The position numbers and the translations under genes are program-made. The notes beneath the pieces were generated by a model. It ran no database searches and was not told where the DNA came from. It was given only the letters and a program-made list of their open reading frames with translations. Shown piece after piece: positions 12,515-24,833 of a stretch of 64,000 bases of DNA (the first letter of the stretch is position 1; every line of letters begins with the position of its first letter). Origin of the DNA: Stomorhina lunata (Eukaryota; Arthropoda; Insecta; Diptera; Rhiniidae); assembly GCA_933228675.1 (NCBI GenBank), contig OW121743.1:11124686-11188685 (forward strand), given 5' to 3'.

Positions 12515-15058
12515 GTCATTGTGGGTCTTTACATAGTAAAATTTGTAATCGTGGGTCTTTATATAGATTAATTTTTGATCGTAGGTCTTTATATAGCAAT
12601 ATTTTTAATCGTTGGTCTTTTTGTGGTCAATTTTTTAATCGTGGGTCTTTACATAGACAAATTTATAATCGTGGGGGTTTATATAGTCAAATTTGTATCG
12701 TGGGTTTGTAAAGTAAAATTTTTAACCATGATTCTTTTTATAGTCAAATTTCTAATTGCTGGTCTTTATATAGTCAAATTTTTAATAGTGGGTCTTTGTG
12801 TAATCAAATTTTAAATCGTTGGTCTTTATGTGGTCAAACTATTAATCGTGGGTCTTTATATAGTCAAATTTTTAATCGTGGGTCTTTATATAGTCAAATT
12901 TTTAATCGTGGGTCTTTATACAGTCAAAACATTATTCGTGGGTTCTTATATAGTCAAATTTTAAATCGTGGGTTTGTACTGTCAAAATGTTAATCGTGGG
13001 TTCTTATACAGTCAAAATATGAATCGTGGGTCTTTATACAGTCAAAATATTAATCGTAGGTCTTTATACAGTCAAAATATTAATCGTGGGTCTTTATACA
13101 GTCAAAATATTAATCGTGGGTCTTTATACAGTCAAGATATTAATCGTCGGTCTTTATCCAGTCAAAATATTTATCGTGGGTCTTTATACAGTCAAGATAT
13201 TGATCATGGGTCTTTATCCAGCCAAAATATTAATCGTGGGTCTTTGTACAGTCAAAATATTAATCGTAGGTTCTTATCTAGTCAAGTTTTACAGTCAAAA
13301 TATTACTCATGGGTCTTTATCCAGTCAAAATATCAATCGTGGGTTCTTATATAGTCAAATTTTTAATCGTGGGTCTTTATACAGTCAAAACATTAAGCGT
13401 GGGTCTTTATACTGTCAAAATATTAATCGTGGGTCTTTATACAGTCAAAATATTAATCGTGGGTCTTTATACAGTCAAGGTATTAATCGTGTGTCTTTAT
13501 CCAGTCAAAATATTAATCGCGGGTCTTTATACAGTCAAGATATTAATCGTGGGTTTTTATCCACTCAAAATATTAATCGTGGGTCTTTATACAGTCAAAA
13601 TATTAATCGTGGGTTTTTATATAGTCAAATTTTTAATCATGGATTATTATACAGTCGAAATATTAATCGTGGGTTCTTATATAGTCAAATTTTTAATCAT
13701 GGATTATTATACAGTCGAAATATTAATCGTGGGTTCTTATATAGTCAAATTTTTAATCGTGGGTCTCTATACAATCAAAATATTAATCGTGAGTATTTAT
13801 ACAGTCAAAATATTAATCGTGGGTCTTTATAGAGTCAAAATATTAATCGTGGGTCCTTATACAGTCAAAATATTAATCGTAGGTCTTTATACAGTCAAAA
13901 TATTAATCGTGGGTCTTTATACAGTCAAAATATTAATCGTGGGTCTTTATACAGTCAAAATATTAATCGTAGCTCTTTATACAGTCAAAATATTAATCGG
14001 GGGGGTTTATACAGTCAAAATATTACTCATGGGTCTTTATCCAGTCAAAATATTAATCGTGGGTTCTTATATAGTCAAATTTTTAATCGTGGGTCTTTAT
14101 ACAGTCAAAATATTAATCGTGGGGTTTATAGAGCCAAAATATTAATTGTGGGTCTTTATACAGTCGAAACATTAAGCGTGGATCTTTATACAGTCAAAAC
14201 ATTAATCGTGGGTCTTTATACAGTCAAGATATTAATCGTGGGTCTTTATCCAGTCAAAATATTAATCGCGGGTCTTTATACAGTCAAAATATTAATCATG
14301 GGTCTTTATACCATCACAATATTAATCGTGGGTTCTTATGTAGTCAAATTTTTAATCGTGGGTCTTTATACAGTCAAAATATTAATCGTGGGTTTATATA
14401 GTCAAATTCCTAATAGTGGGTTCTTATATAGTCAAATTTTTAATCGTGGGTCTTTATACAGTCAAAATATTAATCGTGGGTCTTTATACAGTCAAAATAT
14501 TAATCGTGGGCCTTTATACAGTCAAAATATTAATCGTGGGTTCTTATGTAGTCAAATTTTTAATCGTGGATCTTTATACAGTCAAAATATTAATCGTGGG
14601 TTCTTATATAGTCAAATTTTTAATCGTAGGTCTTTATACAGTCAAAATATTAATTGTGGGTCCTCATATAGTCTAATTTCGAATCGTGGGTCTTTATATA
14701 ATGAAATTTTTATTCGCAGTTCTTTTTATTATCAAATTTTATTATCGTGAGTCCTTATATAGTCAAATTTTTATTCGGAGGTCTTTATATAGTCGAATTT
14801 GTAATCATTGGTCTTTATATAGTAAAATTTATTTTTGTTGGCCTTTTTTATAGTAAAATTTTTAGTCGTGGATGTTTATATAGTCAAATTTTTGATCGTG
14901 CATCTCTATATAGTTACATTTGTATTGGTAGGTCTTTATACAGTCAAATTTTTATTCGTAGGTGGTTTATATAGTCAAATTTTATTTCGTAAGTCTTCAT
15001 ATAGTCAAATTTGTAATCGTGAGTCTACATATAGACAAAATTTTAATCGTTTATCTAG
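12515..15058 (+). repeat. 30-bp minisatellite array A (GTGGGTCTTTATA orientation)
   Basis: About 85 tandem units of exactly 30 bp for most of the length. The unit is AATCGTGGGTCTTTATA, then (C/T)AGTCAAA, then (A)TATT or TTTTT. The middle (13.0-14.6 kb) is dominated by the 'acagtcaaaatatt' variant with interspersed 'atagtcaaattttt' units; both edges are diverged. Because 30 is divisible by 3, several frames stay open for 200-278 codons and encode decapeptide repeats such as SLYSQNINRG and GLYTVKILIV. These frames overlap one another in different phases and also appear on the other strand in array B, so they are not genes. Confidence 0.95.
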
Positions 15059-16129
15059 ATCTTTTAAACTTTTGTGGGAGTTTTCTCTTCATATAAAGGT
15101 CCTTTTGAGGTTGACCTCTTAAATATTTCTATTATCATTGTACGACTCTGTATATATAACTAAACATTTTATGTTAAAATCCCTGATTGACAGTATACAA
15201 ATATAGACGTAGTTCTATAAACACACACACACACACATACTCATGTTCACATATCAGCCGTTCGGGAATGTGTGTTAATCATTAAGCCGAACTGTGTACA
15301 CAGTTAAAAGCTGCTCATTTTCATTGTAGCCTTCAACCAAAGATAATTTTGGCAATTATCTTGGCGGTGGGAAGGACTGAGGATAATATGTTCATATGGT
15401 CTACATACATATAGAATTAATTAGATTCTTTTTTGGAGGGCAACGAAAACCATCAATATTGTTAAGCTATTGAAATCATGACTTACGAAAGCAGCGTAAT
15501 TACGAAAGGGTAAATATTGTGGAATGGTTGAATTTTGGGAATTTCGGTTGCTCAGAAATTAAGATCGAAATTGAAAGGGAATAAGTAATGAGGCTTTAAA
15601 GATTTGAAGTGCATTTTGAAGAAAAGCTTTAAGGTTGCCAAATATTTGAAATATACTACAAGTTTTAGTTCTGAGATATAGATATTTACCTTAAACCCCT
15701 TCATCTTTTTTAAGATATATTAAAAATTCTGCTCAAATTTTCTTTCCTTAATTTAGCATCTAACTTCAATCCTTAATTTATCTCAAATTCCGATAATAAA
15801 AACATTTAGTAATGAAATATTCTGACTAAAAGCTGACTTCTTTTAATGTTTTTTTTCATTTCTGTTTTTTGCTTATCTAAAAGTTTTTAATCGCACTTGG
15901 CATAATCTATAAAATTTTCCAATTATCCTTAAGTGCAAGTTGTTTTTCCTTTACTTTTCTTTATTTTTTAGTAGTTAAAGCATAAAAAACGCAAACACTT
16001 TTCCATTATTCATTTTATTTTCGTCCTTAATATTTACAACCCTTTCCGTTTAGAGTTTTTTATACTTTGGGTTTAGTAGGATAAGGGGCGCTCCAAAAGA
16101 AACCTAGAATGATTTAACCATTTCAATCG
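15059..16129. other. Spacer between the inverted 30-bp arrays
   Basis: Unique AT-rich DNA. The only simple repeat is a short (AC)n run at about 15221-15238. No open frame or transposon end is recognised. Confidence 0.55.
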
Positions 16130-16149
16130 CTTTTAAAAAAGAATAATAT

Positions 16150-16190
16150 AGTACATGCGCATACACTATTGTTTTACTGAGGTGACGATC
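16150..16190 (+). repeat. Short copy of a dispersed 'GCGTATACAC' repeat
   Basis: The phrase 'tacatgcgcatacactattgttttactgagg' matches similar phrases near 50645, 51160 and 62850. Here only this terminal piece is recognisable. Confidence 0.6.
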
Positions 16191-16365
16191 TGCTGCCCTG
16201 GTTTGCGCCCTAGTCATGGCAACATCAATTTCTGGAGTTATTCATTTCTTTTAAAATTACTAATTACCTACAGCAAAAACACGCCATCGATGTAAAACAA
16301 AATAAATTGCATTATATCTGCAGGATCGGCGTGGAGCGAGAGAGCCTTGGGGATCTTTTGTACAA
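16191..16365 (+). repeat. Dispersed repeat fragment, copy 1 of 3
   Basis: It aligns with 20262-20455: 'gccctagtnannggcaa', 'attaccnacagca', 'AACACGCCATCGATG' with TAAAA, then 'ctgca(g)gatcggc' and 'gagagnncttggg'. A third, shorter copy of the core lies at about 43305-43370. This copy directly abuts the start of array B. No protein similarity is recognised. Confidence 0.7.
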
Positions 16366-16624
16366 ACCGATTAAAAATTTGACTATATAAAGGCCTACGA
16401 ATACAAATTTATCTATATAAACCCCCCACGATTTAAAATTTGACTCTAATATGAGCCCATGAATGAAAATTTTACTATATAAAGACCCATGAATAAAAAT
16501 TTCACTATTAATAGAAAGTTTTACTATATGAAGACAAACGATTTAAACTTTGACTATAAAAAGGGCCTACGAAAAAAAATTTAACTATATAAGCCCCCAA
16601 TATTTAAAATTTGACTATAAAAAG

Positions 16625-17110
16625 ACCCACGATTTAAAATTTGAGTTTAAAAAGGGCCTACGAAAAAAAATTTGACTATATAAGTCCCCAAGACTAAAAA
16701 TTTAACTATATAAGCCCCCAAGATTAAAAATTTGACTATAAAAAGACCCACGATTTAAAATTTGAGTTTAAAAAGGGCCTACGAAAAAAAATTTGACTAT
16801 ATAAGTCCCCAAGACTAAAAATTTAACTATATAAGCCCCCAAGATTAAAAATTTGACTATAAAAAGACCCACGATTTAAAATTTGACTTTAAAAAGGGCC
16901 TACGAAAAAAAATTTGACTATATAAGTCCCCAAGACTAAAAATTTAACTATATAAGCCCCCAAGATTAAAAATTTGACTATAAAAAGACCCACGATTTAA
17001 AATTTGACTTTAAAAAGGGCCTACGAAAAAAAATTTGACTATATAAGTCCCCAAGACTAAAAATTTAACTATATAAGCCCCCAAGATTAAAAATTTGACT
17101 ATAAAAAGAC
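16625..17110. repeat. 121-bp higher-order repeat inside array B, four copies
   Basis: Four 30-mers with distinct variants form a block that repeats at 121 bp. The landmark GTCCCCAAGAC falls at 16684, 16805, 16926 and 17047. Neighbouring blocks are almost identical, so the four-unit block was amplified as a whole. It is followed by a 90-bp block duplicated near 17152 and 17242. Confidence 0.9.
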
Positions 17111-17380
17111 CCACGATTTAAAATTTGACTATAGAAAGACCCACGATTTAAAATTTGACTTTAAAAAGGCCAACGAATAAAAATTTAACTATAAAAAGAC
17201 CCACGATTTAAACTTTGACTATAAGAAGACCCACGATTTAAAATTTGACTTTAAAAAGGCCAACGAATAAAAATTTAACTATATAAAACCCACGATTTTA
17301 AATTCGATACAAATAGGTCCAACGAATAAAAATCTGACTATATAAAGACCCACGATTAAGAATTTGACTATATAAAGACC

Positions 17381-17930
17381 AACGATTAAGAATTTGACTA
17401 TATAAAGACCCACGATTAAGAATTTGACTATATAAAGACCCACGATTAAGAAGTTGACTATACAAAGACCCACGATTAAGAATTTGACTATATAAAGACC
17501 AACGATTAAGAATTTGACTATAGAAAGACCCGCGATTAAGAATTTGACTATATAAAGACCCACGATTTAAAACTTGACTATATAAAGACCCACGATTAAA
17601 AATTTGACTACATAAAGACCCAGGATTGAGATTTTGACTACATAAAGACCCACGATTAAGAATTTGACTACATAAAGACCCACGATTAAGAATTTGACTA
17701 TATAAAGACCAACGATTAAGAATTTGACTATATAAAGACCCACGATTAAGAATTTGACTATATAAAGACCCACGATTAAGAAGTTGACTATACAAAGACC
17801 CACGATTAAGAATTTGACTATATAAAGACCAACGATTAAGAATTTGACTATAGAAAGACCCGCGATTAAGAATTTGACTATATAAAGACCCACGATTTAA
17901 AACTTGACTATATAAAGACCCACGATTAAG
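17381..17930. repeat. 330-bp segmental duplication inside array B
   Basis: The variant landmark GAAAGACCCGCGATTAAG with its neighbours (an 'aagttgac' unit and a 'tacaaagacc' unit) occurs near 17522 and again near 17852. The 330-bp offset is 11 basic units. The matching minus-strand frames at 17279-17563 and 17567-17893 share the same first ~58 residues. Confidence 0.88.
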
Positions 17931-19630
17931 AGTTTGACTACATAAAGACCCAGGATTGAGATTTTGACTACATAAAGACCCACGATTAAGAATTTGACTA
18001 CATAAAGACCCACGATTAAGAATATGACTATAGAAAGACCCACGATTAAGAATTTGACTATATAAAGACCCACTATTAAGAATTTGACTATATAAAGACC
18101 CACGATTAAGAATATGACTATAGAAAGACCCACGATTAAGAATTTGACTATATAAAGACCCACGATTAAGAATTTTACTATATAAAGACCCACGATTGAG
18201 CTTTTGACTATATAAAGACCCACGAATAAGAATTTGACTATATAAAAACCCACGATTAAGAATTTGACTATATAAAACCCACGATTAAGAATTTGACTAT
18301 ATAAAGACCCACGATTAAGAATTTGACTATATAAAGACCCACGATTAAGAATTTGACTATATATAGACTCACGATTAAGAATTGGACTATATATAGACTC
18401 ACGATTAAGAATTTGACTATATAAAGACCCACGATTAAGATATGACTATATAAAGACCCACGATTAAGAATTTGACTTTATAAAGACCCACGATTAAGAA
18501 TTTGACTATATAAACCCCCACGATTAAAAATTTGACTATATGAAGTCCCACGATTAAGAATTTGACTAAATAAAGAGCTACGATTAAGAATTTGACTATA
18601 TAAAGATCGACGATTAAGAATTTGACTATATAAAGACCCACGATTGAGATTTTGACTATATAAAGACCCACGATTAAGAATTTGACTATATAACGACCCA
18701 CGATTAAGATATGACTATATAAAGACCCAGATGAAGTCCCACGATTAAGAATTTGACTAAATAAAGAGCTACGATTAAGAATTTGACTATATAAAGATCG
18801 ACGATTAAGAATTTGACTATATAAAGACCCACGATTGAGATTTTGACTATATAAAGACCCACGATTAAGAATTGGACTATATATAGACTCACGATTAAGA
18901 ATTTGACTATATAAAGACCCACGATTAAGATATGACTATATAAAGACCCACGATTAAGAATTTGACTATATAAAGACCCACGATTGAGATTTTGACTATA
19001 TAAAGACCCACGATTAAGAATTTGACTATATAACGACCCACGATTAAGAATTTGACTATATAAAGACCCACGACTAAGAACTTGACTATATAAATACCCA
19101 CGATTAAGAATTTGACTATATAAAGACCCACGATTAAGAATTTGACTATATAAAGCCCGACGATTAAGAATTTGACTATATAAAGACCCGCGATTGAGAT
19201 TTTGACTATATAAAGACCCACGATTAAGAATTTGACTATATAACGACCCACGAACTTGACTATATAAAGACCCACGATTAAGAATTTGACTATATAAAGA
19301 CCCACGATTAAGAATTTGACTATATAACGACCCACGATTAAGAATTTGACTATATAAAGACCCACGATTAAAAACTTGACTATATAAAGACCCACGATTA
19401 AGAATTTGACTACATAAAGTCCCACGAGTAAGAATTTGACTACATAAACCCCCCCGATTAAGAACGTGACTACATAAAGACCCACGATTAAGAATTTGAC
19501 TATTTAAAGACCCAGGATTGAGATTTTGACTATATAAAGACCCAAGATTAAGAATTTGACTATATAAAGACCCACTATTAAGAATTTGACTATATAAAGA
19601 CCCACGGTTAAGAATTTGACTATATAAATA

Positions 19631-19935
19631 TATAATGATTCTTTAAATCGGTTGGAAAATAAAAATTATGTATCCTTTTGAGTGATTTATGAGTCTGAGG
19701 TGCCTAAGTTATGTTTAACAAGTTTGTTTTATATCTCGAAAAGAAAGTTATCACATTTTTAGAAAATTTAAACTTAAAAATGTATAATTTGATTGATCGG
19801 CTAAAAATTTTCCATCAGTTCTTTTTGTTTGTGTGATTTATTTTATAAAATAAAATAAATTTTTTAAATATCGAGAACGATTTGAGTCCGTTATTAGCAA
19901 AATTCTAGTCCTTAGTCGACAAAAAGTTGTTTTTT
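19631..19935. other. No recognisable feature
   Basis: AT-rich flank of array B with no tandem structure. Confidence 0.45.
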
Positions 19936-20261
19936 TTTTGAAGTCGAGTATCTTATAAACTATAGGAGATAATCCATACGTGTAATAAAGTTTTTTGTAG
20001 ATCTCAGCAGATTTTGTTCATAATAAAATGTTTTATATCGGATCAAAAGTGAAACTTCGAGATTATTTTGAACTTTCGAAAAACCCGAAGTGCCTTACTA
20101 TAAGGGCATTAAGCTCTCCTCCTGATGAGTATTCAGACTCATTTTAAATTTGAGCTGGAATAATCCCCCTCAATGGCCATGTGAAGTTTCATGATAATCG
20201 AGCTTACCATTAAAAAGTGCTGGAATTATTTTCCTAAATTTTGTTTTCAACCCACTGTGCT
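19936..20261 (+). mobile_element. Diverged right part of a CACAGTG-ended element
   Basis: It aligns, with much divergence, to the right half of the element at 98-850. Shared pieces are a 'tatct...aa-cta-aggag-taa' segment, a 'TTTnnGTAGATCT' segment and a terminal 'gaattattt-cc...accCACTGTG' (the last bases near 20252-20261). The left end of this copy is not recognised, so it is a truncated or decayed relative. Confidence 0.45.
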
Positions 20262-20455
20262 AAATGCTGGTGGATTTGAGCCCTAGTTACGGCAATATTA
20301 TTAATTAATTTCTATTCAAATTATTAATTACCACAGCATACTTTATCGGTGGAAAGCCCAACAGCAACCACACGCCGTCGATGCAAAATTATAAAATTGG
20401 TTTGTAACTGCAGAGTCGGCATAGTTCGAAAGAGTCTTGGGTATCCTATGTAAAA
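20262..20455 (+). repeat. Dispersed repeat fragment, copy 2 of 3
   Basis: It is homologous to 16191-16365, sharing 'gagccctagtta-ggcaa', 'ACACGCCGTCGATG', 'ctgcagagtcggc' and 'gaaagagtcttggg'. With copy 1 it brackets array B and its right flank in the same orientation. Confidence 0.7.
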
Positions 20456-21305
20456 AGCGGGTATTAAGATCTAGATTGGACCTCTGACTTTGCGAAATCA
20501 CCCTTATATCTTTTAAAATTCTCTTTTTTAGAATTTTAGTTCTTTAGCAATGAAATTCAATTGAATTTTAATTGATGTGCTCGTTTCTATTTTTTCTTTT
20601 TTTGTTTCACTCCCACCTCCTACTTTTTGCTCACTTTAAACGGGAATTTAAATGAAAATATTTTCTTTGGCCATTTTACCGTCTCATTCCTTCTTTGCAT
20701 GAGCGAGAATCGAAATCATTAACAGTCAAATTGCCAAGCAGTGGAGCAGCAGAAAAAGGGTCGAGGCCACTTGTACAAATTTTTACTGCCACTGCTGCTG
20801 CTGGTTTTTATGTTAATTGTTGATTTTGCAGTGAAGTCGGAAAGTACAATATAATTTGAAAAAAAATTTTGAATGCAAATAATTTTTCAATTTATTTGCA
20901 AATTTTGTTTGAGGAGAAATTTTTGAAAACAAAAGAAAAATTATTATTATGGAGAGTGTTCTACATCCTCGTTTTTTTTTTTAGAGGATAATTAAAATTT
21001 AAAAGGTTTTAATGAGAATGAGTTTTAATTGTTATGGGGAAATAAGGAAATGGCAGAGTTGGATTGGAAAAGAAAATAATAATTGAAAAGTGTAGGTGTT
21101 AATTGATAAGGGATTGGATTAGGAAAAGAGATAAGACATGACTTAAAATATTTGTCCCATAAAGAAATTAGTAAAGTTTAATAAAATATATAAAATGTTG
21201 ATAACAAAACTTAATGAAATTAACACATTTTCCTTTTTTTAGATTTTTAATATATAACCCAAAGTTGGCTTCTAGGACCTTTTACCTAATTCTTTCCAAA
21301 ATATT
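20456..21305. other. No recognisable feature
   Basis: AT-rich unique DNA with A/T homopolymers. A small 'ctgccactgctgctgctgg' triplet patch lies near 20790-20810. Confidence 0.5.
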
Positions 21306-21995
<690 letters not shown>

Positions 21996-22930
21996 AAATA
22001 TTTATTGCCAAAGCCTTTTTGTTCATATCTAAGAACTTGGGTTTGCCTTAATCTCTACTGAATTCTTTATTTAGTTTCATTTTTCATAAATTTTTAAATC
22101 GTTTACACAAAGGGATTTTTGTACAAATTGTTTTCGACTTCTTTTCTTTTTTGTCTTCTCCTTAGCCATCGCTATAATCATATGAATATTCTTTATATCC
22201 TTGCAGAGTAATATAAAATTTCCTTAAGCAAGTCCTTTATTGTATATTGGCATATCATGCAAGAATACATGCTTGAATTTATTATTTATTCAAAATGAGG
22301 GTCAGAATACACACAAAAATATATGTATGTATTTGCATAAGTAATAAGTATTTTTGCAGTTACGAGTTATCTAGCGCTGATATATTGAGTGTGTTAAGGG
22401 CAAATGGCACAAACCACATTAGGAAGGAAATGCAATGATTGAATGAGGAGCATCGAAGCAGTGAGGGATGAAAAAGTAGCAGTGCCAAAATTGTTTGTTT
22501 TTGGTAATAGATATTGTAGATATTTGGAGTTATGATTAAATATGAAGCGATTCTGAATACTTAATACCTATAAGTAAGGGCATACTACGCCTTTTGCATG
22601 TAACAACAATATATAAAACATCTAGAACGCTATATATAAACTCCCATATATTCTGCACTCTTCTAGATTATAGAGATTATGGTCAATCTCCATAACTTAT
22701 CGACAGACAGTGTTAGTTTCAAAGAAAAATAAATACTGACTGAATTACCTATCCCTGAATATTATTAGAGATCTACGAGGGCTATCACACCAAATCACTT
22801 CTTCTATAGAAGGATGACAACGGAAATGGCGCTTGATAGGCCACACGTTTCGAAGGCCAAATACCAACGTTGCTCGACAAGCTCTTTGTCAGACTCCACA
22901 GGGAAGCGGCTGTCGCACAGTGATTTTTTC
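21996..22930. other. No gene recognised
   Basis: Unique AT-rich DNA. A frame from 22814 runs into the 155-bp tandem repeat and has no recognisable domain. The stretch 22800-22925 is less AT-rich than its surroundings but could not be assigned. Confidence 0.45.
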
Positions 22931-23840
22931 CTTCGGGTACCTCCCTTGGACCCCCATTTTTTTACTTATTTTTCTTCTCAATGTATAACCCGCAATTTTC
23001 ACCAGAATTTCTTGAAAATCTTCACAACTCTATTATTTGACCCAAAAAAGGAGTTCCATTAGTTTTGGCTGAAATCCATCAACTCCTTCGGGTACCTCCG
23101 TTGGACACCCATTTTTTCACTTATTTTTATTCTCAATGTATAAAACGCTATTTTCAACAGAATTTGATTAAATTTGATAGACTTCTATTTTTTGATTCAA
23201 AAATTAGCTCTAAAAATTTTGGTTGAAATCTGTCTACTCCTTGGGGTACCTCCCCTGGACCCCCATTTTTTTCATCTATTTTCCTTCTCAATGTATAACC
23301 CGCAATTTTCAATAGAATTTGATAAAATTTGAAACGCTTTTATTATTTGATCCAAAAAAGAGCTGTACTAATATTGGTTTAAATTCGTTAACTCCTTGGG
23401 GCACCTCCTTTGGACCCCCATTTTTCACTTATTTTCCTTCTCAATGTATAAACAGCATTTTTAAACAGAATTTGAGAAAATTAAGCACACTTCTATTTTT
23501 TTATCCAAAAAAGAGCCTTACTAATTTTGGTTAAAATCCGACGACTCTTCACTTATTTTCCTTCTCAATGTATTACCCGCAATTTTCAATGGAATTTAAT
23601 AAAATTCGGTACACTTTTATTTTTTGATCCAAGAAAGAACTCTATTAATTTTGGTTGAAATCCGTGGACTTCTTCGGGTACCTGCCTTGGACCGCTATTT
23701 TTTCATTTATCTATATTCTCAATGAATAAGGCTAACTTCTCAATAAAATTTAGTGAAATTCGTCACATGCCTATTAGTTGATCCAAGAAAGAGCTCTACT
23801 ATTTTTTATTGAAATCCGCAGACTCCAAGAGGTACTTCGT
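22931..23840 (+). repeat. ~155-bp tandem repeat, about six copies
   Basis: The start landmark CTTCGGGTACCTCCCTTGGA (or variants with CTTGGGG) falls at 22931, 23086, 23240, 23395, then 23672 and, decayed, 23825. The spacing is 155, 154, 155, 277 and 153 bp. The 277-bp step contains one unit with an internal deletion (23550 region). Each unit also carries 'cttattttccttctcaatgta', 'acagaatttga-aaaatt', 'tgatccaaaaaagagct' and 'attttggttgaaatcc'. The short open frames at 22814 and 23319 are by-products. Confidence 0.92.
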
Positions 23841-24833
23841 AAATCTTAAGACAATGTAATTTGAACTAATGTTAGGATTAATAATTGCAATTTGATTAAA
23901 AATTTAAGCCTGAAGGTATGCAATGCTTTTTTATTATAAGCAATATTCCTTACTTTTTTTACTTAATTTTGATTTTTTCCAAAGATTGCCAAAAGTGGCT
24001 GAATTTTTTTTAGCTAATTCGAAGGAAAAGCCTTCTGCCTTTTATTTAATTATACTGACAACAGGGAGGTAGACCGAGCTAACTGACTTTTTCTCCAACG
24101 AAAACAGTTAATGCTGAATTTTATTGGACAATTTTGATGCGCTTGTATCTCCCAAACTACGTATGCAACAAAGTTTTTTTTTTCTTTTAAACATAAACAA
24201 GATCTCGGACTTAAATAAAATTGATACCTATATTTTGCCAGTTAAAATATCTTTGATACATAAGTCTTTAAATTTCAATAATTTTACCATGAATTTTTGT
24301 TTCACAATATTCAGCTGACTTCAACCGATTTTTTCTATATATATATCCAAATCTTAGAAAAAAAATACCGATTTTCCATTGTCAGATTCTTCTCTATAAA
24401 ATGGCATTATTAGATTTTTGAAAAGTGGTAGTCAAAAACTGCCTTTTTTGCAGCAGAAGTACCATAGTGCGTCATGTTGGTGCACCTGCTAGAATCTGAA
24501 GAAGGTCAATTGATGTTGCAAGCAGCAAACTATTCATGGAATGTCGTCTACCTAACATCTCGCAAAAGATTTCGATATGTAAGGATGGTTGAGGCCCTAT
24601 GGCCCTCTGGGAGTTAATGATAACAGAAGAAGAGGCAATAAATATTTAAGCTTGTGCTATTTCCGTGAGCACATCTGTTTATTCCAATATTTATGTACAT
24701 GACCGATATGAAAATATTTGATTTTTGTTAGAGCTGTGTTGTTATGTTCACATTTCTTTCTTTTCATATCAGTTACCCAACAGGTTTCGGAAATAGTATC
24801 ACTTCGAGTTATTCGCGACGTTCTTGATTATCA
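23841..24833. other. No recognisable feature
   Basis: Unique AT-rich DNA with a short (TA)n run near 24337-24348. A 64-codon frame at 24124-24318 starts from a non-ATG codon and is not supported. Confidence 0.5.

Larger units (their letters stand above)
16366..19630 (-). repeat. 30-bp minisatellite array B (inverted relative to array A)
   Basis: About 109 units of 30 bp reading AATTTGACTATATAAAGACC, then CACGATTAAG. The reverse complement is the array A unit, so the same repeat is present in opposite orientation 1.3 kb away. Subarrays differ. 16.37-17.3 kb is a diverged region with 121-bp and 90-bp higher-order units. 17.3-18.3 kb and 18.3-19.6 kb are more homogeneous and contain segmental duplications of about 330 and 190 bp. 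Minus-strand frames of up to 186 codons with repeated YIVKFLIVGL are by-products of the 30-bp period. Confidence 0.95.

Noticed and set aside
12421..15122. Overlapping open frames of up to 278 codons encoding decapeptide repeats (SLYSQNINRG, GLYTVKILIV)
   Set aside because: They exist because the minisatellite period is 30 bp with no stop in some frames. Several overlap in different phases, and equivalents occur on the opposite strand in array B. No start context, signal or non-repeat domain.
17279..19485. Minus-strand frames of up to 186 codons with repeated YIVKFLIVGL
   Set aside because: By-products of the inverted 30-bp array B; they look hydrophobic but carry only the repeat.
12515..19630. 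CRISPR array
   Set aside because: Units are contiguous with no unique spacers, and the context is eukaryotic transposon-rich DNA.
22814..23062. 82-codon frame beginning MTTEMALDRPHVSKAKYQRC
   Set aside because: Its first third is in less AT-rich sequence and could be a decayed fragment, but the rest runs into the 155-bp tandem repeat and no domain is recognisable.
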